A stretch of 11,751 bases of DNA, from contig JAUXGM010000067.1 in assembly GCA_030622125.1 (NCBI GenBank), forward strand, positions 1 to 11,751, read 5' to 3'. The stretch comes from a bacterium. Its GTDB lineage: Bacteria > AUK180. Below are positions 1 through 6,383 of the stretch, piece after piece (the stretch's first letter is position 1; every line of letters starts with the position of its first letter). The position numbers were made by a program, and so were the translations under genes. The notes under the pieces were generated by a model. It was not told the DNA's origin. It saw only the letters and a list, made by a program, of their open reading frames with translations, and made no database searches.

Positions 1-44
1 TGATTTAGTAAAATCACTTAAACTGAAAATTTAAAAGACTTTGG

Positions 45-69
45 AATCCGTATAATCCGTTAAATCCGT
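45..69. repeat. Triplet of 9-bp tandem units (AATCCGT core)
   Basis: The heptamer AATCCGT occurs three times, starting at 45, 54 and 63, an exact 9-bp period with two variable bases between copies. It lies in non-coding DNA upstream of the pilus ATPase gene. The bases before it (1-44) hold no recognisable gene. The function is unknown; it may be an interspersed intergenic repeat. Confidence 0.7.
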
Positions 70-119
70 GGTTAAATAAATTATATTATTTTTTTTTCTT
101 TTATTTCTTCTTTTTTAAA

Positions 120-146
120 CTCAGTGTTCTCTGTGTGCTCTGTGGT
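120..146. repeat. Triplet of 9-bp tandem units (CTCTGTGKK)
   Basis: Three consecutive 9-mers, CTCAGTGTT, CTCTGTGTG and CTCTGTGGT, run without gaps. This is a second family with the same 9-bp period as the AATCCGT triplet, and the two are separated by a poly-pyrimidine stretch (about 80-116). The last unit resembles the GTGCTGTGGT just downstream at 166-174. The function is unknown. Confidence 0.7.
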
Positions 147-151
147 ATATC

Positions 152-170
152 CAGCACCTTTTTGGTGCTG
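152..170. terminator. Perfect 7-bp hairpin, possible weak terminator
   Basis: CAGCACC and GGTGCTG form a perfect 7-bp stem around a TTTTT loop. The downstream plus-strand sequence is T-rich but not a clean U-tract, so termination of an upstream gene is possible but unproven. It could equally be a structural part of the repeat cluster at 45-146, which lies just upstream. Confidence 0.4.
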
Positions 171-206
171 TGGTTATTATATTTCTTATTTCACAAAAAA
201 CTAATC

Positions 207-235
207 TTTACATTTATTTAAAAATTTTATATAAT
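207..235 (+). promoter_or_regulatory. Sigma70-type promoter for the pilT-family operon
   Basis: A -35 element TTTACA (207-212) is followed after 17 bp by a perfect -10 element TATAAT (230-235). Transcription should start near 241-243, leaving a leader of only about 12 bases before the ATG at 255. It probably drives the four plus-strand genes up to 6362, since no other gap is large enough for an obvious promoter. Confidence 0.75.
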
Positions 236-242
236 AAACATT

Positions 243-250
243 GAGGTGAG
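243..250 (+). promoter_or_regulatory. Ribosome binding site that fixes the start at 255
   Basis: GAGGTGAG lies 4 bases before the ATG at 255. An in-frame GTG at 246 falls inside this Shine-Dalgarno sequence and would almost coincide with the predicted transcript start, so the GTG start, which would add three residues, is rejected. Confidence 0.75.
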
Positions 251-254
251 AATT

Positions 255-1412
255 ATGGCAGATAAAAATCCTATAAGAGACCTTTTGTGCACAATGGTCG
301 AAAAAAAAGCTTCCGATATTCATTTGCGGGTTGGAAAAGCACCAATAATGAGAATAAACGGGGAACTTGTAACTTCTAATTTTCCCACCGTTAAAGCAAA
401 GGGAATGGCTGTTATTGCAAAATATTTTGCTGAGAGTGAAGAGAAATATGAAAAGTTCTTGCAAGAAAAAGAAATGGATATTGCCTTTGAAGAATCCGAT
501 GTTGCAAGATTTAGGGTAAATCTATTCTTTGAAAAGGGAAATATCGCCATCGTTATAAGACATATTCCTATAAATATACCTTCATTTAAAGAATTGAATC
601 TTCCCGATACTTTAAAGGAAATCACAACTATTGACAGAGGGCTTGTTCTTGTCACCGGCACCACCGGATCGGGAAAATCAACGACATTAGCTGCAATGGT
701 CGACTACATCAATCATCACACTAAAAGACACATTGTTACAATTGAGGATCCCATAGAATTTCTCCATTTTGATGCGCTCTCAGTTGTAACTCAAAGAGAG
801 ATCGGGATCGATACAAAAAATTTTCATAGTGCTTTGAAATATGTGCTCAGGCAAGATCCCGATGTCATTCTTGTTGGTGAAATGCGAGATGAGGAAACGG
901 TTGGTGCTGCAATTTCCGCAGCAGAAACCGGACACCTTGTTTTGGGAACATTGCATACCTTAAATGCCATTCAAACGATTAACCGGATCATCGATTTTTT
1001 CCCGCCGGCACATCAGGAACAGATCAGGGTACAACTTGCATTTACCTTAAAAGCAGTCATATCTATGCGCCTTTTACAAAGAATTGACATAGACGGCAGA
1101 ACTCCTGCTCTGGAACTTCTGATCGTAACGGAAAATATTAAAGAACTGATACAGGATAAGCATAGAATTGCCGAGATTTCCGATGCAATGAAGGAAGGTT
1201 CTCAATACGGGATGCAAACATTTGATCAGCACCTGATAAAACTCGTTAAAGAAGGATTAATTTCACGAGAAACCGCACGACATAATGCAAATTCTCCCAG
1301 TGACCTTGCCCTTGCTCTTAAAGGATTTACTATTCAAGGCGGGACGGATACAAAGAGCCTTGAAGAAGAAGCTAAAAGTTATGACGATGATATTACCGAT
1401 GATTTTGAATAA
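255..1412 (+). CDS. pilT: PilT/PilU-family type IV pilus retraction ATPase
   Basis: This is a cytoplasmic hexameric ATPase of the secretion-ATPase superfamily; PilT members depolymerise type IV pili and drive twitching. The 385-residue protein has the N-terminal PAS-like region opening with KKASDIHL, then Walker A GTTGSGKST (about 135-143), Asp box TIEDPIEF (about 162-169), Walker B VILVGEMRDEET (about 204-215) and His box HLVLGTLHT (about 227-235). The C-terminal GMQTFDQHL stretch is shared with PilT and PilU. The AIRNLIRE-type motif of classical PilT is diverged (ENIKELIQD). After the usual end there is a tail of about 24 residues, mostly acidic (SLEEEAKSYDDDITDDFE), not typical of the family. 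A strong promoter and Shine-Dalgarno precede it, and the helicase gene follows after 26 bases. PilT versus PilU cannot be settled; no pilB or pilC is in the window. Confidence 0.9.
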   Translation: MADKNPIRDLLCTMVEKKASDIHLRVGKAPIMRINGELVTSNFPTVKAKGMAVIAKYFAESEEKYEKFLQEKEMDIAFEESDVARFRVNLFFEKGNIAIVIRHIPINIPSFKELNLPDTLKEITTIDRGLVLVTGTTGSGKSTTLAAMVDYINHHTKRHIVTIEDPIEFLHFDALSVVTQREIGIDTKNFHSALKYVLRQDPDVILVGEMRDEETVGAAISAAETGHLVLGTLHTLNAIQTINRIIDFFPPAHQEQIRVQLAFTLKAVISMRLLQRIDIDGRTPALELLIVTENIKELIQDKHRIAEISDAMKEGSQYGMQTFDQHLIKLVKEGLISRETARHNANSPSDLALALKGFTIQGGTDTKSLEEEAKSYDDDITDDFE

Positions 1413-1438
1413 AGCTTCTCAGTAAGATCTCATTATTT

Positions 1439-3616
1439 ATGCTCGATTATTTAAAAAAATGTCTTAACGATGAACAATTGGAAGTGGTTTTATCACAAAA
1501 TGAAGTGAATCTTGTTTTTGCGGGAGCCGGGACAGGGAAGACAAGAACAGCACTTTATAAGATATTCCATACATTGGTGGAACGAAAGGCATCGCCTTAT
1601 AATTTTTTTATTACGACCTTTACAAATAAAGCGGCGGGTGAACTTTCCAATAGAATTCGGGATCTATTAAAGGAAAATGATTTCCATTTTCCTTATCTCG
1701 GCACCTTTCATTCGCTGTGTGCCGGCATACTGAGAAGATATGCAGATCGGATCGGTTTTGACAATAGATTCGTTATCTATGATCAAGATGATTCTATACG
1801 GGTGATGAAAAAAATTGTTCCGAAGGAAAGCCAAATTCAACCGGAGACTGTTTGTAAAAAGATAAGCTTTTATAAGGAAAATCATCACGAAACCGGCGAA
1901 AAATTGGATGAGAAAATAGTTGGTTTTTATGAGGAATATGAAAGGACATTAAAAAGTTCAAATGCTATGGACTTCTCCGATCTTTTAGAAAAGGTTATAA
2001 TTCTCTTCCAAAAACAGGAATCCGCACTATACGAATATACAAAATGGATAAAATATATTTTCGTAGATGAGTTTCAAGATACCAATCTTGCACAATTTAG
2101 AATATTAAAACTTCTATGGAAAGGTGTGCAAAATAATACTACGGATCGATTGCTTTTTGTTGTCGGTGATGAGAACCAAAGTATATACGGTTTTAGAAAC
2201 GCCAATGTTGAGAATATCTTAAAATTTCCAAAATATTTTAAGAAGTCAAAGATATTCACGCTGAAAAAAAATTACCGTTCTACCAAAAACATCCTTGATG
2301 TTGCAAAGTATCTTGCATTTAAAAACCCTTATAAAACAGGTGATCTTGAACCTGCTGTCCCCAAAAACGGAAGTAAGGTTAAATATGTTTTGCTGCGAAA
2401 CGATCGGGCTGAAGCGGACTTTATTGCAAGAGAGATAGAAAGATTTAAAGGGCAAGGAATAGATTACGGAGATATCGCAGTATTTTTCAGGGTGAATTTT
2501 CAAGCGAGAACCTTTGAATCAAAGTTCAGGGATGAAATGATCCCTTATGTTGTTATCGGAGCACAGAGATTTTATGAAAGAAAGGAAATAAAGGATATAA
2601 TTGCCTATATCAAAGTAATTGTAAACCCAAAGGATATTGTTAATCTAATGAGGATCATAAATCTGCCGAAGAGAGGAATTGGAAATAAAACACTTGATAA
2701 GATCATGAATGCAATAAAAGAAACCAATACGGAATTTTCCGAAACGGTAAAGACAATGATCTCAAAAGGTGTTTTTACGGTCAGACAACAACAGAATCTT
2801 ACGGGACTTTTAGAGTTGTTGGAAGAAATGAGAAAAAGTGAAGAATCACCTTCTCTAATTGTTTCCGAATTGATAAATAGAATAAATTATTATGAATACC
2901 TTGAATCTTATGATGAGGAGAGAGCAGAAGAGAGAACGGATAATATAAAATATTTCATAAGAGAACTCAAACATCTTGAAGGCGAAGGCTACGATTCCCT
3001 TTTTGATATTATTGAAATGCTGACACTATCGTCATCTATCGACTCATGGAAAAAAAGTAAAAATGTTGTAAATCTTATGACATTACATCTTTCAAAGGGG
3101 CTGGAATTTGACACCGTTTTCATTACCGGTGTTGAACAAGGGATACTGCCTCATTCAAATACACGAAATGAAAAAGAATTTAAAGAAGAACAAAGATTGC
3201 TCTATGTCGGCATTACAAGAGGCAAGAAAAATGTTTATTTAACAAGAGCGGAAGAACGTTTTCGTTTTGGGGATCTTGCAAGAAATCCTGAATCCGACTT
3301 TTTTAAATTAATAAAAAAAGAGGATCTTGATATCATAGATAAAAGATTTTCCCAAAATTGGGAGTTTAATTCTGCAAAGCGTTTTAATTCCGTAAGGCAT
3401 ACTACCGGTAATATTAAAATAAAAGACCCTATTTCTTTCACTCCGCCTGTGGATAAAAGTAACCTATTTATAAAAGGGAGCAAGGTAAGGCATAGTGATT
3501 ACGGAACGGGCATAATCCTTAATTCTTACAAAGACGGATCAAGAATAAAGGTATTGGTTCATTTTTATAAATATGGAAAAAAACTGATGATAGGTGAATT
3601 TTTGGAGATGGTATAA
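1439..3616 (+). CDS. UvrD/PcrA-type superfamily 1 DNA helicase
   Basis: This is an ATP-dependent 3'-5' DNA helicase of the UvrD/PcrA/Rep group, which acts in repair, replication restart and removal of RecA or RNA polymerase. The 725 residues match the usual family length. Visible motifs in order are the Q-motif region LNDEQLEVV (9-17), Walker A AGAGTGKT (28-35), motif Ia TTFTNKAAGEL, the TFHSLC block, Walker B DEFQD (about 210), motif III GDENQSIYGFRNA (about 243), motif IV NYRST (about 278), motif V TLHLSKGLEFD (about 548) and motif VI LLYVGITRGKK (about 587). The last 50 residues (KVRHSDYGTGII... to FLEMV) resemble the C-terminal Tudor-like domain through which PcrA/UvrD contacts RNA polymerase. 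The ribosome binding site is weak. The stop overlaps the next ATG by one base (TAATG), suggesting translational coupling. PcrA and UvrD cannot be told apart here. Confidence 0.93.
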   Translation: MLDYLKKCLNDEQLEVVLSQNEVNLVFAGAGTGKTRTALYKIFHTLVERKASPYNFFITTFTNKAAGELSNRIRDLLKENDFHFPYLGTFHSLCAGILRRYADRIGFDNRFVIYDQDDSIRVMKKIVPKESQIQPETVCKKISFYKENHHETGEKLDEKIVGFYEEYERTLKSSNAMDFSDLLEKVIILFQKQESALYEYTKWIKYIFVDEFQDTNLAQFRILKLLWKGVQNNTTDRLLFVVGDENQSIYGFRNANVENILKFPKYFKKSKIFTLKKNYRSTKNILDVAKYLAFKNPYKTGDLEPAVPKNGSKVKYVLLRNDRAEADFIAREIERFKGQGIDYGDIAVFFRVNFQARTFESKFRDEMIPYVVIGAQRFYERKEIKDIIAYIKVIVNPKDIVNLMRIINLPKRGIGNKTLDKIMNAIKETNTEFSETVKTMISKGVFTVRQQQNLTGLLELLEEMRKSEESPSLIVSELINRINYYEYLESYDEERAEERTDNIKYFIRELKHLEGEGYDSLFDIIEMLTLSSSIDSWKKSKNVVNLMTLHLSKGLEFDTVFITGVEQGILPHSNTRNEKEFKEEQRLLYVGITRGKKNVYLTRAEERFRFGDLARNPESDFFKLIKKEDLDIIDKRFSQNWEFNSAKRFNSVRHTTGNIKIKDPISFTPPVDKSNLFIKGSKVRHSDYGTGIILNSYKDGSRIKVLVHFYKYGKKLMIGEFLEMV

Positions 3617-4518
3617 TGCTGAAAAAATTGTTTTCAAGATACAAACCTCAGGATTACGCTTTTAATGGGTTCATGCTTATTATAATGATACTACTTTTGG
3701 TATTTGCACCGGGCAAGGTGGCGAATTGGAATGTCTATATCATTAAAGACCTTATTTTTATTATTTTTGTGAATTTCTTGATCTATTTTTTTTCCGATGA
3801 TAAAAGCAATAAAATAGGTAAATTTTTTAGAGATTTCTATCCTCTGTTGCTTTTCTCTACTAATTATAAGGATATGGGTGATTTTGCGTTTATGATCGTT
3901 CCGACCTTACAGGATCCGATAATTACAAATTTTGAATTAAAGATCTTCGGCGTTCATCCGACATGGTGGATAGAAGAACATCTTTTTTTTAAACCGCTAA
4001 TTGAGTTTTTAACACTTGGTTATACGGCATACTATCTAATACTTCCATTACTTGCATTTTTACTCTATTTTAAAAAAAAGGACATCTATGGTTTCAATAA
4101 TCTTATTTTTACAGTAGCAATTTCATTTTATATTCACTATCTCGTGTTTATTTTACTTCCGATCGATGGTCCGTGGAGGTATGGACCGATCCTTGATCAT
4201 TTTACAAAACCGGTGGAAGGGTATTTGATCTTGGAGATTCAGAAAAAAATAATGGATTTTGGAGTAATGAAGCATAGCGGCTGTTTTCCTTCCTCGCATG
4301 TTGCTATTGCAACGATCGTTCTATTGAATGCCAGACGATTTTATAAGGGATTATTCCCGATCTATTTCATTATTGTTGTCCTGTTGTCTTTTGCAACATT
4401 CTTTTTGAGGTATCATTATCTTACCGATACGGTTGTCGGATTGCTCGTCGGAATTTTATGTTTTCTTCTGTTTTCAAGGATTTTTAAATTATGGTGGACG
4501 AAAAAGAATTTGACCTGA
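3616..4518 (+). CDS. PAP2_3-like integral membrane phosphatase/phosphotransferase
   Basis: A 300-residue polytopic membrane protein with about six hydrophobic segments (roughly 17-30, 43-58, 135-152, 162-182, 243-263 and 272-288). Catalytic signatures of the PAP2 (type 2 phosphatidic acid phosphatase) fold are present: GPWRY near 185-189 in the position of the first motif, CFPSSH with His228 for the PSGH motif, and LRYHYLTD (Arg265, His267, Asp271) for the third motif. The compact RxHxxxD and the FPSSHVAIA form match the AUR1/inositolphosphotransferase-like branch (PAP2_3) better than classical lipid phosphatases. The substrate is probably a lipid phosphate or phospholipid headgroup; which one cannot be read from sequence. 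A GGAG lies 8 bases before the ATG. It overlaps the helicase stop by 1 base and mnmG by 28 bases, so all three are likely coupled. Confidence 0.82.
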   Translation: MLKKLFSRYKPQDYAFNGFMLIIMILLLVFAPGKVANWNVYIIKDLIFIIFVNFLIYFFSDDKSNKIGKFFRDFYPLLLFSTNYKDMGDFAFMIVPTLQDPIITNFELKIFGVHPTWWIEEHLFFKPLIEFLTLGYTAYYLILPLLAFLLYFKKKDIYGFNNLIFTVAISFYIHYLVFILLPIDGPWRYGPILDHFTKPVEGYLILEIQKKIMDFGVMKHSGCFPSSHVAIATIVLLNARRFYKGLFPIYFIIVVLLSFATFFLRYHYLTDTVVGLLVGILCFLLFSRIFKLWWTKKNLT

Positions 4519-6362
4519 TCGTTGTTGGAGCCGGTCATGCCGGACTTGAAGCAGCTCTGATCGCTGATAAATTAGGGATGAAAGTCGGGCTTGTCTCTCT
4601 TTCATACAACAAGATCGGCGATATGCCGTGCAATCCTTCAATAGGCGGGATAGCAAAAGGGCATCTTGTCCGTGAGATAGACGCACTTGGCGGAGAAATG
4701 GGAAAGGCGGTTGACTATACGGGTATTCAGTTTAGAATGCTAAATAGATCAAAGGGACCTGCTGTTTGGGGACCTCGTGCACAGGCGGATAAGGAACTTT
4801 ATATAAAATATTTTCAAGACCTTTTGAAAAAGAAAAAAAATATAGAGTTCATAGGAGATGAGGTTACCGAATTAAATGAGCGGAGCTTCAAAGGTTCAAA
4901 AGAAAATGCTCCGCCAACAAGCGGGACATTCATCAAAGATGTGTGTCCCAAGACCGAAATTACCGGTGTTAGATTAAAGAACAACGGATTGATTCTTTCA
5001 AAAAAAGTGATCGTAACAACAGGAACATTTTTAAGAGGAAAATTATTTACCGGAATGAAGGCGGAAAAAGGCGGCAGATACGGTGAACCGCCGGCGGATC
5101 ATCTATCAAAGAGTATAAAAAACCTCGGACTGATAATGGGACGATTGAAAACGGGCACTCCGGCGAGGATATATAAAAATTCAATTGATTTTTCAAAAAC
5201 AGAGAGGCAGGAAGGCGATGATGATAATTTTTCATTTTCTTTTTGGCATAATAAATATATTGAAAATAAGGTCAATTGTTATATAACATATACAAATGAA
5301 AACACACATAAAATAATTAGAGAAGGGTTAAAATTTTCACCGCTCTATCAAGGGATGATTGAAGGAATAGGTCCAAGGTATTGTCCTTCGATTGAGGATA
5401 AGGTAGTAAAGTTTCCGGATAAGAAGAGACATCAAATATTTTTAGAACCCGAGGGACTAAAAAGCGATCTCATTTATCCGAATGGGATATCATCGTCCTT
5501 GCCGGCAGATTATCAGGATCGGTTTTTAAGAACATTACCTGGATTAAAAAACATTAAAATCGCAAGATACGGCTATGCCGTTGAATATGATTTTGTTCAG
5601 CCAACCGAACTTTATAAAACGCTTGAGACGAAAAAAATAAAAGGACTCTATTTTGCCGGACAGATAAACGGTACTTCTGGATATGAGGAAGCTGCTGCAC
5701 AGGGCTTGATCGCAGGAATAAATGCTGTCCTTTCCCTTTCAAATGCGCAACCGTTCATACTAAAAAGAAGTGAGGCATATATAGGGGTTTTGATCGATGA
5801 CCTTGTTTTGAAAGGGGTAACCGAGCCATACCGTTTATTTACTTCTCAGGCGGAGTACCGATTATTATTGAGGCAGGATACGGCTGATCTTCGGCTCTCC
5901 AAATATGCACTTAAATACGGATTGCTTTCAAAAAAAGAAGAGATTATCTTTGAAAATAAAATGAAAGAAAAGAATAAATTAGAAGAATTATTAAAACAGG
6001 AGAAGATAATATTAAACGGAAAGGGAATAAGATTGGCGATCTATGCAAAAAGAGATGTTACGGATGCTCAAAAAAGGTTTTTGGCGGCACATTCAGAATT
6101 TGATAAGGACCTTGTCTTTACGGTAGCAAATAATATAAAATATGAGGGTTATATTAAAAGAGAAATGGAAAAGATCAGGGATGAAGAAAAATTAAATATA
6201 AGGCTTCCCGATAATATTGATTATAACAATATTCCGTCACTAAAAAACGAAGCAAAAGAAAGATTGTCCAAGATAAGACCGAAAACATTACTTGATGCCT
6301 CTAAAATGTCGGGCATCTCAAGTGCCGACATTACCGTTTTGCTTGTGTATTTGAAGAAATGA
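4491..6362 (+). CDS. mnmG: tRNA uridine-5-carboxymethylaminomethyl modification enzyme MnmG (GidA)
   Basis: MnmG, with MnmE, uses FAD and methylene-tetrahydrofolate to build the cmnm5 group on U34 of tRNAs reading split codon boxes. The 623-residue protein has the Rossmann FAD motif GAGHAG (13-18), family signature DMPCNPSIGGIAKGHL (44-59, with Cys47), MLNRSKGPAVWGPRAQADK (83-101), TTGTFLRGK, the second conserved cysteine in GPRYCPSIEDK (near 296), the GYEEAAAQGLIAG signature and the helical C-terminal domain ending in VLLVYLKK, a little shorter than in E. coli. Residues about 130-154 form an insertion of roughly 22 residues relative to the E. coli protein as I recall it, encoded by two hairpins (4880-4949). 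The start overlaps the PAP2 gene by 28 bases and has AAGGA 10 bases upstream. Nothing suggests loss of function. Confidence 0.96.
   Translation: MVDEKEFDLIVVGAGHAGLEAALIADKLGMKVGLVSLSYNKIGDMPCNPSIGGIAKGHLVREIDALGGEMGKAVDYTGIQFRMLNRSKGPAVWGPRAQADKELYIKYFQDLLKKKKNIEFIGDEVTELNERSFKGSKENAPPTSGTFIKDVCPKTEITGVRLKNNGLILSKKVIVTTGTFLRGKLFTGMKAEKGGRYGEPPADHLSKSIKNLGLIMGRLKTGTPARIYKNSIDFSKTERQEGDDDNFSFSFWHNKYIENKVNCYITYTNENTHKIIREGLKFSPLYQGMIEGIGPRYCPSIEDKVVKFPDKKRHQIFLEPEGLKSDLIYPNGISSSLPADYQDRFLRTLPGLKNIKIARYGYAVEYDFVQPTELYKTLETKKIKGLYFAGQINGTSGYEEAAAQGLIAGINAVLSLSNAQPFILKRSEAYIGVLIDDLVLKGVTEPYRLFTSQAEYRLLLRQDTADLRLSKYALKYGLLSKKEEIIFENKMKEKNKLEELLKQEKIILNGKGIRLAIYAKRDVTDAQKRFLAAHSEFDKDLVFTVANNIKYEGYIKREMEKIRDEEKLNIRLPDNIDYNNIPSLKNEAKERLSKIRPKTLLDASKMSGISSADITVLLVYLKK
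4880..4949 (+). repeat. Pair of inverted repeats inside mnmG encoding an extra segment
   Basis: Two hairpins sit back to back. GCGGAGC (4880-4886) pairs perfectly with GCTCCGC (4908-4914). Then GGGACA (4923-4928) plus CATC (4931-4934) pair with GATG (4938-4941) plus TGTCCC (4944-4949) around an AAA loop. Together they cover MnmG residues 130-153, almost exactly the region absent from E. coli MnmG. This could be an in-frame palindromic element insertion; it could also be a chance structure in a tolerant surface loop. Confidence 0.55.
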
Positions 6363-6383
6363 GCGTATTCGCTTCGCTCATTT
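6357..6383. terminator. Bidirectional hairpin terminator shared by convergent genes
   Basis: AAATGAGCG (6357-6365) pairs perfectly with CGCTCATTT (6375-6383) around a 9-base loop. The stem contains the mnmG stop (6360-6362) and the first two transcribed bases of the minus-strand stop (TAA at 6384-6382). Short A/T tracts flank both sides. Its position between two converging genes, only 19 bases apart, supports a two-way terminator, although the U-tracts are weak. Confidence 0.65.

Noticed and set aside
152-170. CRISPR or riboswitch-like structure upstream of the pilus ATPase
   Set aside because: Repeats are only 9 bp with no spacers, and the hairpin lies before the predicted transcript start, so it cannot be a leader riboswitch of this operon.
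246-254. GTG start at 246 for the pilus ATPase
   Set aside because: The GTG is part of the Shine-Dalgarno GAGGTGAG and nearly coincides with the expected transcript start; ATG at 255 has proper spacing.
320-664. A 114-codon minus-strand open frame opposite the pilus ATPase gene
   Set aside because: It is antisense to conserved PilT sequence including the Walker A region; it has no plausible start signal.
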